From assembly GCA_021772895.1 (NCBI GenBank), contig JAJFLC010000001.1, positions 62,001 to 126,000 on the forward strand: a stretch of 64,000 bases of DNA, given 5' to 3'. Below, in pieces: positions 38,688 through 47,591 of the stretch. The position numbers and the translations under genes were made by a program. The stretch comes from Mariprofundaceae bacterium. GTDB lineage: Bacteria; Pseudomonadota; Zetaproteobacteria; Mariprofundales; Mariprofundaceae. A model generated the notes under the pieces. That model worked only from the letters and a program-made list of their open reading frames with translations. It did not search any database and was not told where the DNA came from. The stretch's first letter is position 1. The number at the start of each line of letters is the position of its first letter.

Positions 38688-39080
38688 ATGAATACATGGG
38701 TGCGTATAGCGGCAGTCTTGATACTATCACTTAGCTTTTCAGAATCTTTAATTGCTGAAGAGGAAAGTGTTTTTACGCCTGATGCAGCGCGTGGCGCAGC
38801 AATTTTTGGCGCGATTTGTGTGCATTGCCATTTGATCAGCTATGAAGAGAGCCGTATGGGTGCGCCGGGATTGAAGGGTGTACTTGAACGTTATGATGCA
38901 AAGTGGCTGGATCAGTGGATTAAGTCGCCTGAAGCTTTTGCTAAAAAGGATGAAACAGCGGCTGACCTTCTCGGTTCGAATAAACATGGTTTGAAAATGC
39001 CGACATTTCCTGCGATGCAGAATGACCAGAAGCGGGCAGACATCATTGAATATCTCAAGACGTTAAAAGGCGATGAATAG
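38688..39080 (+). CDS. Periplasmic monoheme cytochrome c
   Basis: A 130-aa class I c-type cytochrome. A signal peptide (residues 1-23, VLILSLSFSESLIAEE) is followed by one heme site CVHCH near residue 44; the distal Met is likely in LKMPTFPAM. ATG 38688 has an AAGGAGA site; upstream in-frame starts are outside it. It stands alone between purB and gatB with its own terminator. It would shuttle electrons in the periplasm; partners are not indicated. Confidence 0.9.
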   Translation: MNTWVRIAAVLILSLSFSESLIAEEESVFTPDAARGAAIFGAICVHCHLISYEESRMGAPGLKGVLERYDAKWLDQWIKSPEAFAKKDETAADLLGSNKHGLKMPTFPAMQNDQKRADIIEYLKTLKGDE

Positions 39081-39120
39081 CTGGTGCGCTGATTGCTTGC
39101 AGCTAATGAGCAAAAGCTTT

Positions 39121-39159
39121 AAAAGCGACGCAGGGTTAACTTCTGCGTCGCTTTTTTTA
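39121..39159. terminator. Rho-independent terminator between cytochrome c and gatB
   Basis: A 10-bp perfect stem AGCGACGCAG (39124-39133) with CTGCGTCGCT (39143-39152), followed by seven T and preceded by an A run, so it can also act on the minus strand for gatB. Confidence 0.9.
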
Positions 39160-39180
39160 ATCTTCCCGAAATTTCCGTCG

Positions 39181-40611
39181 TTATTCGTTCAATAATGCTT
39201 TGAGTCGCTGATTGACCATGCCCGGGTTGGCCTGACCTTTGGAGGCTTTCATCACCTGACCTACAAAGAAACCCATCAGTTTGTCTTTGCCACCACGGTA
39301 ACCTTCTACCTGAGCAGGGTTGGCATGCATCACCGCTTGAATGATGGCATCAATGGCACCGCTGTCGGTCACCTGTTTCAGGCCTTTCTCTTCAATAATG
39401 CGATCGGCATCTGCACCTGACTCCATCATGGCATCCAGCACATCCTTGGCGATTTTTCCAGAGATGGTGTCATCCGCGATACGATCGAGCAGGCCTGCCA
39501 GTGAACTGGCAGATACGGGGGAATCTGTAATGTCTTTGCCAGCCTCTTTTAAGCGACCGAGAAGTTCATTTGCCATCCAGTTGGCACACCGTTTCGGGTC
39601 AGCCGGATGTGCTGCAACCAGTGATTCATACCATACGGAAAGTTTGCGTGTTTGGCTGAGTACATCCGCATCATAAGGCGAGAGACCAAATTCGACTTCA
39701 AAACGTTGGCGAAGCTGGCCTGGTAACTCCGGCATACCTGCTTTAATGGCATCCACTTCTTTTTGTGAAACCCGCAGTGGTGGCAGATCAGGCTCGGGGA
39801 AGTAGCGATAATCATGTGCTTCTTCCTTGCTTCGCATCGAACGGGATTCATTTTTAACTGAATCCCACAGGCGTGACTCCTGAACCACTTCACCACCATC
39901 TTCAATGACTTCAATTTGACGCAATACTTCATAATCGATGGCTTGTTTGATGAAGCGAAAGGAGTTCATATTTTTTAATTCAGTCCGTGTGCCAAAGGGT
40001 TCGCCGGGGCGACGTACGGAGACATTGGCATCACAGCGGAACTGGCCTTTTTCCATGTCCGCACCCGAGACCTCAAGGAAACGGATCAACTGGTGAAGCT
40101 GTTTCAGATAAGCGATGGCTTCATCGGCATTGCGCATGTCCGGTTCGGATACAATCTCCATCAACGGTACACCTGAACGATTCAAGTCGATATGAGAAAC
40201 ACCTTCCAATCCTTCGTGCATGGATTTTCCGGCATCTTCCTCCATATGAATACGGGTCACACCAATGCGTTTTTCACCCGCTTTGGTTGGGATATCAATA
40301 TAGCCACCTTCCACAATCGGTACGGCAAACTGTGAAATCTGGTAACCTTTGGGAAGATCAGGATAAAAATAGTTTTTACGGTCGAATTTAGATTCCAGAT
40401 TGATTTTGGCATCAATGGCAAGGCCGGTCAGGATGGATTTATCAACGGCTACGGTATTGAGTACAGGCAATTGCCCGGGCATGCCCAAACAGACCGGGCA
40501 GGTCTGAGAGTTGGGTTCCGCACCAAATTCTGTAGAGCAACCACAGAAGGCTTTGGTTTTGGTATTGATTTGGCAATGAACTTCAAGTCCAATCACAGTT
40601 TCCCAACTCAT
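39181..40611 (-). CDS. gatB: Asp-tRNA(Asn)/Glu-tRNA(Gln) amidotransferase subunit B
   Basis: tRNA-binding and kinase subunit of GatCAB, which makes Gln-tRNA or Asn-tRNA by amidating mischarged t[23 protein letters not shown] at the N terminus, [15 protein letters not shown], and [17 protein letters not shown] are family signatures; a YqeY-like tail domain ends the protein. ATG 40611 gives 476 aa and a 4-nt ATGA overlap with gatA. Confidence 0.97.
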   Translation of the reverse strand: MSWETVIGLEVHCQINTKTKAFCGCSTEFGAEPNSQTCPVCLGMPGQLPVLNTVAVDKSILTGLAIDAKINLESKFDRKNYFYPDLPKGYQISQFAVPIVEGGYIDIPTKAGEKRIGVTRIHMEEDAGKSMHEGLEGVSHIDLNRSGVPLMEIVSEPDMRNADEAIAYLKQLHQLIRFLEVSGADMEKGQFRCDANVSVRRPGEPFGTRTELKNMNSFRFIKQAIDYEVLRQIEVIEDGGEVVQESRLWDSVKNESRSMRSKEEAHDYRYFPEPDLPPLRVSQKEVDAIKAGMPELPGQLRQRFEVEFGLSPYDADVLSQTRKLSVWYESLVAAHPADPKRCANWMANELLGRLKEAGKDITDSPVSASSLAGLLDRIADDTISGKIAKDVLDAMMESGADADRIIEEKGLKQVTDSGAIDAIIQAVMHANPAQVEGYRGGKDKLMGFFVGQVMKASKGQANPGMVNQRLKALLNE

Positions 40612-42092
40612 GTTGCACCCCCGCCAAAAGCTTCCGGCGTTTTTGCAGTCCAATCTGTGGCTGATTCATAGGCACTTGCAGCACCGAGCAGTGTGTCTTC
40701 CTGCCATGCAGGCGCAATCCACTGTAAACCCACCGGCATATTGTCTGCAAAACCACATGGTTGAGAGAGCCCGGGAAGCCCGGCCAGATTGACAGCAATG
40801 GTGAAGATATCTGATAAGTACATCGTCAACGGGTCATCGGTTTTTTCACCGAGCTTGAATGCAGTCACCGGGCTTGTGGGGGTGGCGATGATATCGACCT
40901 GTTCGAAGGCTTTGATAAAATCCTGCTGAATGAGCGTGCGAACCTGCTGGGCTTTTAGATAATAGGCATCGTAATAGCCGGATGAAAGTGCAAATGCACC
41001 GGTAAGGATTCGGCGTTTGACTTCTGATCCAAAACCTTCATCACGGGAGCGTGTGTACATATCCAGCAGATCTTCAGGGTTGTCACAGCGATGACCAAAA
41101 CGAACACCATCATAACGTGATAAATTGGCTGAGGCTTCGGATGGGGCAATCACGTAGTAAACAGCGACTGCGTATTTTGTGTGAGGCAGCGAGATATCCA
41201 CAATCTCAGCACCAAGCTCTTCACATTGTTTGAGTGCGGCTTCAACCGTGGTTCGCACTGCATCATCCATGCCATCAACAAAATACTCTTTTGGACGGCC
41301 AATTTTCAGGCCTTTCATGTCTGTTTTGTCACATGCGGCAAGCCACTCGTTGAGTGAAGAGATACCGGGTGCATCGGTGACAGAGGTTGCATCGGCACTG
41401 TCATGGCCTGAAATGGCAGCCGTAATCATTGCGCTGTCTTTTACAGTGCGTGTCATCGGGCCAGCCTGATCCAGTGATGAAGCAAAGGCGATAATGCCAC
41501 GGCGTGATACGCGGCCATAGGTTGGTTTGAGTCCTGTAATACCGCATAAAGATGCAGGCTGACGAATCGAACCGCCGGTATCGGTGCCCAGTGCAGCCGG
41601 AGTCAGTGCGGCGGCCACGGCAGATGCAGAACCACCCGATGAGCCGCCGGGAATGGTATCGGTATTCCAGGGGTTTCGGCATGGGCCGAATGCAGATGTT
41701 TCAGTGGATGAACCCATGGCAAATTCATCCATATTGGTTTTACCTACCAGCACAGCACCGGCTTCTTTCAGTTTGGTAATCACATGTGCGTCATAGGGCG
41801 CATGAAAATCTTTCAGGATATTGGAGCAGCACTGTGTCGGTCCATCCTGTGTGCAGAAAATATCTTTTACTGCAATTGGTAGCCCTTCAAGCGGGCGTGC
41901 TTCATGTTTAGAACGGTATTTGTCCGAAGCTTCTGCCTGTGCCAGTACATGTTCAGGATCAATGTGTACAAAAGCATTGAGCGTATTGTTATGCGCAGCA
42001 ATGCGATCCAGATAAGATTTTGCAACCTCAACGGCAGATGTTTCACCTGCATCGAGACGTGTTTTGATTTCAGATAATGAACTAAATGGCAT
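40608..42092 (-). CDS. gatA: Asp-tRNA(Asn)/Glu-tRNA(Gln) amidotransferase subunit A
   Basis: Glutaminase subunit that supplies ammonia to GatB. Amidase-signature catalytic triad: Lys in IAVKDIFC near 75, Ser in [15 protein letters not shown] near 150, nucleophile Ser in [13 protein letters not shown] near 175. The 494 aa are typical. It lies 3 nt after gatC, in the order gatC-gatA-gatB. Confidence 0.97.
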   Translation of the reverse strand: MPFSSLSEIKTRLDAGETSAVEVAKSYLDRIAAHNNTLNAFVHIDPEHVLAQAEASDKYRSKHEARPLEGLPIAVKDIFCTQDGPTQCCSNILKDFHAPYDAHVITKLKEAGAVLVGKTNMDEFAMGSSTETSAFGPCRNPWNTDTIPGGSSGGSASAVAAALTPAALGTDTGGSIRQPASLCGITGLKPTYGRVSRRGIIAFASSLDQAGPMTRTVKDSAMITAAISGHDSADATSVTDAPGISSLNEWLAACDKTDMKGLKIGRPKEYFVDGMDDAVRTTVEAALKQCEELGAEIVDISLPHTKYAVAVYYVIAPSEASANLSRYDGVRFGHRCDNPEDLLDMYTRSRDEGFGSEVKRRILTGAFALSSGYYDAYYLKAQQVRTLIQQDFIKAFEQVDIIATPTSPVTAFKLGEKTDDPLTMYLSDIFTIAVNLAGLPGLSQPCGFADNMPVGLQWIAPAWQEDTLLGAASAYESATDWTAKTPEAFGGGAT

Positions 42093-42095
42093 GGT

Positions 42096-42374
42096 TTATT
42101 CGATCACCTTCGGCACAACATAAAGGCCGGATTCAATTTTAGGGGAAGGTTTCTGCAAATCTTCACGGCGATTGCTATTGGTCACAATATTTGCACGAAG
42201 TGGCATGGCAGCATCATGAGGGTGGGCTGTGGCAGGCACGCCTTCGGTAGTCACTTCAGAAAGTGCCTCGATATACCCCAGGATTCCTGAGAGCTGTGGC
42301 CCCAGTTCTGAAGCTTCATTTTCAGTCAGTTTAATGCGAGCCAGCATCGCGATTTTATTAACATCAATATCCAT
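42096..42374 (-). CDS. gatC: Asp-tRNA(Asn)/Glu-tRNA(Gln) amidotransferase subunit C
   Basis: A 92-aa stabilising subunit that wraps around GatA. VNKIAMLARIKLTENEASEL and the C-terminal DLQKPSPKIESGLYVVPKVIE, with the Leu, Tyr and Val-Pro pattern, are typical of GatC. First gene of the operon. Confidence 0.94.
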   Translation of the reverse strand: MDIDVNKIAMLARIKLTENEASELGPQLSGILGYIEALSEVTTEGVPATAHPHDAAMPLRANIVTNSNRREDLQKPSPKIESGLYVVPKVIE

Positions 42375-42484
42375 TGAATCGGCCCCTGTAAAAGTTGGCG
42401 CGAAGCTTATCCCTATTTAGGTATGAATTGAACCTTGAAAGGTTTACAAGTGCATCAGCTCGATGTTTGTGCCATAAATGCGAC

Positions 42485-43105
42485 ATGATAAAACGATATT
42501 TCGTTACGCTGCTGCTGATCCTTTTTTCCAGCATATTGTTTTCGGCCTGTTCATCACAACCACAGCTTCCACAATTATCACCGGATGCAACGATACTGGC
42601 TTTTGGCGATAGCCTGACCTATGGCAGTGGTGTTGAGAAAAGTGAAAGTTATCCCGCAGCCCTTTCACGCCTGACAGGGTTTAAAGTCATCAATGCAGGG
42701 GTTCCGGGTGAAGTAACCGATGCAGGGCTTTCCCGTCTTGCCGGTGTGTTGGAAGAAGTTCAGCCAAGTCTGATGATTTTGTGTCATGGCGGTAACGATC
42801 TGCTCAGAAAGCAGGATATGAATAAGGTAGAAGATAATCTTCGGGCTATGATTGGTTTGGCCAAGCAGCAGGGGATATCGGTGATATTGATTGCAGTGCC
42901 AAGGCCGGGATTATTGTTAAGTCCACCAGCGTTTTATGCTCAGATTGCCAAGGCGATGAAAGTTCCTTTCGAAGCAGATGTATTGTCCGATGTGCTTTCG
43001 AAACGCTCGCTTAAATCAGATCAAATTCATCCAAACCGGGAAGGTTATCAAATGATAGCTGAATCGATTTATAAGTTAATGAAAGAGAGAGGGCTGATTC
43101 GTTGA
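42485..43105 (+). CDS. SGNH-family lipoprotein esterase (TesA-like)
   Basis: A 206-aa SGNH hydrolase. Block I AFGDSLTYGSG holds the catalytic Ser, block II Gly is in NAGVPGE, block III is HGGNDLL, block V has Asp and His in DQIHPN. The N terminus is a lipoprotein signal with lipobox FSAC (Cys near residue 21), so it is probably membrane-tethered. It resembles TesA/arylesterases acting on lysophospholipids or acyl esters. An in-frame start at 42395 would precede the lipoprotein signal and is rejected. Confidence 0.88.
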   Translation: MIKRYFVTLLLILFSSILFSACSSQPQLPQLSPDATILAFGDSLTYGSGVEKSESYPAALSRLTGFKVINAGVPGEVTDAGLSRLAGVLEEVQPSLMILCHGGNDLLRKQDMNKVEDNLRAMIGLAKQQGISVILIAVPRPGLLLSPPAFYAQIAKAMKVPFEADVLSDVLSKRSLKSDQIHPNREGYQMIAESIYKLMKERGLIR

Positions 43106-43161
43106 ATGACCGTTTGAAATGAATGTCGAAAGCGGATATTCGCGTCTTCATCGATCAATAA

Positions 43162-43190
43162 CAAAAAAAGGCCGCAATACGGCCCTTTTT
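43162..43190. terminator. Bidirectional terminator
   Basis: GGCCG (43170-43174) and CGGCC (43180-43184) around CAATA, flanked by an A run and a T run. It serves the SGNH esterase on plus and the small lipoprotein on minus. A second perfect stem, GTCTAC/GTAGAC at 43203-43220, abuts the lipoprotein stop. Confidence 0.85.
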
Positions 43191-43220
43191 TAGAGAGTGA
43201 TAGTCTACTATTTCGTAGAC

Positions 43221-43361
43221 TTATTCTTTTTTCTCATCATCGCCTACAACCCAGTCATAGGCATCACTGGATGCCTCTTTAGTTGAGTCCCAAGCGCTTT
43301 CCATAGTTGCGCAACCAGTCAGGCCAAATGCAACGATCATAATCCAAAATAAATTTTTCAT
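43221..43361 (-). CDS. Small lipoprotein (46 aa)
   Basis: A short protein starting MKNLFWIMIVAFGLTGCATM, with a clear lipobox LTGC (Cys17), then an acidic tail that includes SAWDSTKEASSDAYDW and ends in a charged KKE. GGAGGCGGCT lies directly before the ATG at 43361. The mature peptide would be about 30 residues. Related small lipoproteins (entericidin-like or osmotically induced) are common, but no function can be assigned. The DSTKEASSDAYDW pattern is amphipathic. Confidence 0.8.
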   Translation of the reverse strand: MKNLFWIMIVAFGLTGCATMESAWDSTKEASSDAYDWVVGDDEKKE

Positions 43362-43647
43362 AGCCGCCTCCTTAACTATCAGAATGATGATATTCCAATG
43401 TCAGTGTGGAGACTGCTAAAATAAATGTGAGCTTAATGTGAAACCCGTCACAAAAACTAAGCATCAATAAAAAGAGGAGCCGAAGGGCTTTATATTTAAA
43501 AATATGTGCTTTTTGGATGCATGAGAAAAAGGACAGCTTTATTCTGGCCTTTTTTATTATCCCTCAAAGTACATGCTGTGTGACCTGTTTGTTCACTCTG
43601 ACTCTGCCACAACCAGTCATTCAGCACTTTAGGGATAATTAAGTATT
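43362..43647. other. Non-coding region with a terminator-like hairpin
   Basis: Contains a likely terminator at about 43525-43556 (AAAAAGG-CAG against CTG-GCCTTTTTT) and a small AGCC-GAAG-GGCT hairpin near 43480 followed by an AT-rich stretch. No coding frame is seen. Confidence 0.5.
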
Positions 43648-43896
43648 ATGTTTCCGGAATTCCGGGTAAATGCCGTTTCTCCTGCAGTTGTGAAGACGCC
43701 CATTTATGAATCATTCATTGAACCCGGCAAGATCGATGAAACGCTTGCTACGTTTGATGGATTTCATCCAATTGGACGGATTGGCACAACAGAAGATGTT
43801 GCCAATGCGATAAACTTCCTGCTCAGCGATGAATCGAGCTGGGTAACAGGTGCCATTTGGGATGTGGATGGCGGCGTCATCGCTGGCCGGAATTGA
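43648..43896 (+). pseudogene. Short-chain dehydrogenase C-terminal fragment
   Basis: An 82-codon frame reading [19 protein letters not shown], then [20 protein letters not shown], then [18 protein letters not shown]: the last third of a classical short-chain dehydrogenase. The NAD-binding and catalytic YxxxK parts are absent and TAA lies just upstream in frame. It is not the missing end of the 10.7-kb fragment in any obvious way. Expression is unlikely. Confidence 0.75.
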
Positions 43897-43925
43897 AACC
43901 CTTCCGGGTGGTTGGCGAATAGCTA

Positions 43926-45140
43926 TCATTCTAGAGACTTTAGCGTACTGTGCAAACGTTGGGTTAGATGTTTTGGGTGAACTTTAGTCAAAGACACTGA
44001 ATCACATTTTTGAAATTCACAGAACTGTGTAATGGCGTCTACAAATGCAGTCATGACTAAATCTTCATCAACTGTGTGTTGTTTCAAATGTAGCGATTTG
44101 ATTTCCAAATGGCTGGTTTTTCGATGGGCTTTACAATCCATCTGCCCAATAAATTCATCGCGGTAAAGTAGCGGCAGGCAAAAGTAGCCATACTGACGTT
44201 TGGCTGCGGGCAGATAACATTCTATCTGATAGTCGAATTGAAACAGGGATTTGAGGCGTTCGCGCTGAATCACACTGTTGTCGAATGGTGAAAGAATCAA
44301 CATGCGGTTGTTCAATCGGGGAAGGGGGCGTTCGAGTGCACCCGCTTCCAATATAAACAGTTCGCCACTGCTCACTTGCACTTGTTCTAAAGCGTGCTGC
44401 GCCAACCTTTCGTTTACCAGGGCTTTCACAGCTTTGCGTAGTTCAGCATTTCGGCGCTGGTAGGTCAGCCCTTTGAGTGAAACAAGCCCATGGCAGCGCA
44501 ACTGTTGCTCTACAATGTGCGCCGCAAACTCTTCCATGCTGGGCATGTGTGAATTGACGTGCGATGGCAGTACCCTCTCGGTTAGATCATATGTTTTTTG
44601 GAAACCTTCTCGGTCGCAAACCATGAGGTCGCCTTGCATATATAGCTGTTCGAGTGCCTTTTTGGCTGGTTTCCAGTCCCACCAGCCTGCACGTTTTGTG
44701 GTGTTGGTTTCTATATCTCGGGATCGTATCGGGCCATCTGAACGTATGCGAACCAACAGTTCGTTCATGAGCTTCTTATCAGGGTTTTTATACCAATGCG
44801 TTTGACCGCTTTTAATGGCGTGTTTGTAAGGTAAGGAGAAGCGAAAATCAGCGATGGGAAGAAAAGCTGCCGCGTGTGTCCAATACTCAAAAATGTCTCC
44901 GTCGAGCAACATTTGATTTGTCATGGCTGGCTTGAACTTAGGCACTCTAGCGTGAAAAACATGATGGTGAGCTCGTTCCACCACCGATATGGTGTCGATC
45001 TGTACATAACCTATGTGGTTAATCGCTTTACGTGCTCCCGCCAAACCACGTCCATGGGACTGGGCCTGCAATAAACCTTGAGCAGCCAGGGCAAGGCGGC
45101 GTAAACGCGCCAGCTCTTGTGGATGTTTAATTTCGATCAT
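43926..45140 (-). CDS. HTH_42 / YcaQ-type DNA glycosylase-like protein
   Basis: A 404-aa winged-helix protein of the HTH_42 (DUF1006) family. GYVQIDTISVVERAHHHV contains the Q-x-D motif of the YcaQ (AlkX) branch, whose members unhook DNA interstrand crosslinks; AlkZ has Q-x-Q instead. Winged-helix segments and a C-terminal beta domain (YGYFCLPLLYRDEFIGQMDCKAHR split over residues 310-335) match. It starts 11 nt after an attC-like site, which marks it as integron cassette cargo. Confidence 0.82.
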   Translation of the reverse strand: MIEIKHPQELARLRRLALAAQGLLQAQSHGRGLAGARKAINHIGYVQIDTISVVERAHHHVFHARVPKFKPAMTNQMLLDGDIFEYWTHAAAFLPIADFRFSLPYKHAIKSGQTHWYKNPDKKLMNELLVRIRSDGPIRSRDIETNTTKRAGWWDWKPAKKALEQLYMQGDLMVCDREGFQKTYDLTERVLPSHVNSHMPSMEEFAAHIVEQQLRCHGLVSLKGLTYQRRNAELRKAVKALVNERLAQHALEQVQVSSGELFILEAGALERPLPRLNNRMLILSPFDNSVIQRERLKSLFQFDYQIECYLPAAKRQYGYFCLPLLYRDEFIGQMDCKAHRKTSHLEIKSLHLKQHTVDEDLVMTAFVDAITQFCEFQKCDSVSLTKVHPKHLTQRLHSTLKSLE

Positions 45141-45150
45141 GATCAGGTAT

Positions 45151-45239
45151 GTCTAACGCCCGCAATCACCGGGCCGCGACGGGTGATTGTTCATTTGAAA
45201 ACGCCCGGCTTCGCGACTCGGCGCATTGCATCGTTATGC
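45151..45239 (-). mobile_element. attC-like integron recombination site
   Basis: An 89-bp imperfect palindrome. On the minus strand it begins GCATAAC, whose TAA is the stop codon of the YdeI-like gene, and ends GTTAGAC, matching GTTRRRY. The arms GCAATGCGCCGAGTCGC and (reverse) GCAATCACCGGGCCGC pair with G-T wobbles, as expected of attC. The YcaQ-like gene starts just after it. Confidence 0.8.
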
Positions 45240-45836
45240 CTTTTTTGTCTTTTTGAAGCCAAAGCCCGGATTCTCTTCGCGGACAAGCATGTCCATGAAC
45301 TTTGCAAATCGTCTCTGTCTGGTTTCGGGTTTCTTTGCACTTGTCAATCCGTACGCGATGACATAACGACTCGATTTGTTAAGCGTTTCAAAAAACTGTT
45401 TCGCCTTCGGCTTGCTCTCCAGTGCTGCCAGGAAATCTGCGGGCACTTTCATTTCACTTGTCACATAGGCGTTCTCCCACCGGCTGTCCGCTTTGGCAGC
45501 ACGAATATGCACGAGCCCTGACTCCGTCATCCGACCCTCGCTTATCAAACGCTCTGCATGCTCTCTGTTCCTTTTTGACCAGTTGCTTCGCGCTTTCCGG
45601 GGAGTAATTCGCTGGAAATAGGCTTGGTCATCGATTGACTTTTTGACGCCGTCGATCCAGCCCCAGCACAGTGACTCAATCACGACATCGTCCCAAGTCA
45701 CGCTCGGAATACCAGTCTTTTTCTTGAATATCTTCACCCACAGCTCACTTTCGGTGGCGTGATTCACCTTGAGCCACTGGCCGAGATCTTTCGGCGTTGC
45801 AAAGGTCATGATTCTCGCTGGATCGGGTTCAGGCAT
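45234..45836 (-). CDS. YdeI/OmpD-associated family protein
   Basis: A 200-aa protein of the YdeI/OmdA family. SELWVKIFKKKTGIPSVTWD, CWGWIDGVKKSIDD, RITPRKARSNWSKRN and PADFLAALESKPKA are characteristic. The family has been linked to bacteriocin tolerance and contains a DUF1801-like domain; the biochemical role is unknown. The stop codon lies inside an attC-like site and its start follows another, so it is an integron cassette gene. Confidence 0.85.
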   Translation of the reverse strand: MPEPDPARIMTFATPKDLGQWLKVNHATESELWVKIFKKKTGIPSVTWDDVVIESLCWGWIDGVKKSIDDQAYFQRITPRKARSNWSKRNREHAERLISEGRMTESGLVHIRAAKADSRWENAYVTSEMKVPADFLAALESKPKAKQFFETLNKSSRYVIAYGLTSAKKPETRQRRFAKFMDMLVREENPGFGFKKTKKA

Positions 45837-45855
45837 GAAACTGGATTTTTTTTCG

Positions 45856-45940
45856 GCCTAACGGCTGCATTCATTTGCGCCACGATGAACTAACTGAAAC
45901 CCGCTGAACTTTCAGCGTCAAATGGAATAATTTGTTATGA
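45856..45940 (-). mobile_element. attC-like integron recombination site
   Basis: An 85-bp imperfect palindrome ending on the minus strand with GTTAGGC (perfect GTTRRRY) and starting TCATAAC. The arms TTCCATTTGACGC and (reverse) TTCATTTGCGC pair with an unpaired extra base, and a small central hairpin (CGCTGA/TCAGCG) is visible. It precedes the YdeI-like gene by 20 nt. Confidence 0.75.
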
Positions 45941-46329
45941 GCAAAATAGAACAGAAAATCCCGACTCCTTTGTATTGGCAGTGTGATTGTGGATGGTATG
46001 GCACTGCTGACAAAATGACAAAAGATACTTATTGCTGCCCTGATTGCGGCGGTTTTGACGACCCGGCTGCATGCGCTCGTTATGGAGATTCACGTCGCGT
46101 CCTTTCTCTGCTTCAAGAGTTTTGCTTCTTTAACCATTTTTCCGAAATCACGGCCCTGGGCACGTTTCTCAGCCAAAGTTGCTGTTGCCAAAGCATTCTC
46201 GCGCCGCAATTTCTGGTAATTAGCCAATCTGCGACTATCGAGTATATTCTCTTCTATGGCCTGCAGCACGGCACATCCAGGTTCGGTCACGTGATTACAA
46301 TCAGCAAACTGGCATTGCATCGCCAATAG
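45937..46329 (+). CDS. Zinc-ribbon-like small ORF antisense to the RsgA-like gene end
   Basis: The first 50 residues are protein-like and carry four Cys in ribbon spacing (CDCGW, then CCPDCGG) after MSKIEQKIPTPLYWQ; GTTATG of the adjacent attC provides the start codon. From about 46090 the frame runs antisense through the 3' end of the RsgA-like gene and is probably not conserved. It is either a truncated opposite-strand cassette gene or a chance frame; the Cys pattern argues for the former. Confidence 0.4.
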   Translation: MSKIEQKIPTPLYWQCDCGWYGTADKMTKDTYCCPDCGGFDDPAACARYGDSRRVLSLLQEFCFFNHFSEITALGTFLSQSCCCQSILAPQFLVISQSATIEYILFYGLQHGTSRFGHVITISKLALHRQ

Positions 46330-47145
46330 CTCGATGTCCTCGAAGACTGTTCCTATTGAGTGTTCGATTTCAGCCACCCTCAGCTCTCGTATGCCTGGGA
46401 CGTCAATAAGAAGCCCGCCGGAAGGTAGTTGGTGTAATTCGCGATGAGTTGTTGTGTGGCGCCCCTTCTTGTCTTGCTCCCGAATCTCGCTTGTTGCGGC
46501 CAATGGGTTCTCTGCAAGTGCATTTAGGATTGTGGACTTACCAACGCCAGAAGACCCCACGAGCGCTGCAGTAGAATTGTCGTCTATCCAGGCACGTACG
46601 CCATCTAATGTAGTAGGATCAAGGGCGTTAGTTGTTTCAACCGGCACACCAGCTTGAATGCTGCGTGCACGACTAATGTAGGTATCCGTATCATCAGTAA
46701 GGTCGGTTTTCGTAAGAACGATAACAGGCATCGCTCCCGCCTCAACGCACAATGTTAGATATCTCTCCAAGCGTGATTCTTTAAACTCTTCGTTGCAAGA
46801 TGTGACTATGAGCAAGGTGTCTATATTCGCCGCTATGGGCTGAATTTCAGTGCTACTACCCGCACCGATGCGCTTGAATAGACTTTTTCTTTCAAGCACT
46901 TGCTCAATTCTCGTAAGCGATTCATCAAGCACAACCCAATCGCCAACTGTCGGCCGATCAATTGCTGTAGCCTGTCGCAAGGTGGGCGACAGTTCTACCG
47001 ATCGCTTACCCGCATCGCAGATAACCGTGCTTTTCGAGCGTTGCACTGACGTTACGCGCCCTAGACAGTTCCCCGGTATACTCGTGCCCGCTATTTGTTG
47101 TGTAAAAAAGGGCACAAGACCAAGTTTTTGCAGTGCTTCACTCAT
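46090..47145 (-). CDS. rsgA: Ribosome small subunit-dependent GTPase A, RsgA-like (cassette-borne)
   Basis: Circularly permuted GTPase that helps 30S maturation. Motif order is G4 LTKTDL (Asn replaced by Thr), G1 VGSSGVGKSTILNAL, G3 DVPGIREL. The C-terminal zinc knuckle is CQFADCNHVTEPGC. It has an N-terminal OB region and 351 aa, close to E. coli RsgA. It sits between attC-like sites, an unusual location for a housekeeping GTPase, so it may be a second, divergent copy; a core copy would lie outside the window. Confidence 0.85.
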   Translation of the reverse strand: MSEALQKLGLVPFFTQQIAGTSIPGNCLGRVTSVQRSKSTVICDAGKRSVELSPTLRQATAIDRPTVGDWVVLDESLTRIEQVLERKSLFKRIGAGSSTEIQPIAANIDTLLIVTSCNEEFKESRLERYLTLCVEAGAMPVIVLTKTDLTDDTDTYISRARSIQAGVPVETTNALDPTTLDGVRAWIDDNSTAALVGSSGVGKSTILNALAENPLAATSEIREQDKKGRHTTTHRELHQLPSGGLLIDVPGIRELRVAEIEHSIGTVFEDIELLAMQCQFADCNHVTEPGCAVLQAIEENILDSRRLANYQKLRRENALATATLAEKRAQGRDFGKMVKEAKLLKQRKDAT

Positions 47146-47163
47146 AGTTGAGATCTATTATCT

Positions 47164-47252
47164 CCATAACGCTTTAATAACCTGACGCCGTGAGCGGAGG
47201 CCTGTTTTTTAGGCCGTAGCTCATGGTGGTCAGGTTGATTTGATGGTTAGGC
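47164..47252 (-). mobile_element. attC-like integron recombination site
   Basis: An 89-bp palindrome reading on the minus strand GCCTAAC at the start (perfect RYYYAAC, its TAA the stop of the upstream cassette gene) and GTTATGG at the end. The arms TCAACCTGACC and (reverse) ATAACCTGACGCC pair well; GGCCT/AGGCC makes the inner stem. The RsgA-like gene starts about 19 nt downstream. Confidence 0.82.
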
Positions 47253-47591
47253 ATTATATTTCTGCTCATCCAATAAATCTTGAAGCTGGTGATTGTTTTC
47301 AAACATAAATTCCACTCCTTTTGGGAGCAAGTTCCAACTACCTAAACCTTCTTTTTTGTTGTTTACTCTTTGAATGTATCCATGTTTCTCTAGATTTATT
47401 AATTTTAACTCAAGCTCAAGTGGTGCGTATTTGTCATGGTGTTCAGCCAGTTCACTAGTAGACATAGGTATGCCTGTTTCATAAGCGTCGTGAAGTAAGT
47501 ATGTCATAAAATATGCATCAGCATCGTCTGGCAAATATTTAATTGATTGCACTATTTTTTTGCCGGAGTCTTTTTTTGCTGCAAAATCCAT
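47247..47591 (-). CDS. Soluble winged-helix-like domain, possibly expressed as a frameshift fusion
   Basis: A 114-codon frame, MDFAAKKDSGKKIV onward, ending EQKYNA with its TAA in attC. IPMSTSELAEHHDKYAPLEL and LELKLINLEKHGYIQRV look like a winged-helix recognition region, followed by SWNLLPKGVEFM. No family is recognised. The apparent ATG at 47591 has no ribosome site and lies inside the upstream 34-codon frame; a -1 shift at A_AAA_AAG (47570-47576) would join that frame to residue 8 of this one and give a 136-aa membrane-anchored protein. Confidence 0.6.
   Translation of the reverse strand: MDFAAKKDSGKKIVQSIKYLPDDADAYFMTYLLHDAYETGIPMSTSELAEHHDKYAPLELELKLINLEKHGYIQRVNNKKEGLGSWNLLPKGVEFMFENNHQLQDLLDEQKYNA

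Noticed and set aside
42395-42484. Earlier start of the SGNH lipoprotein
   Set aside because: Would bury the lipoprotein signal peptide that begins at 42485.
43648-43896. Complete small SDR gene
   Set aside because: Only the C-terminal third of the fold is present, with a stop just upstream.
47164-47252. Rho-independent terminator
   Set aside because: The palindrome is long and imperfect with no T run, and its ends match attC boxes instead.
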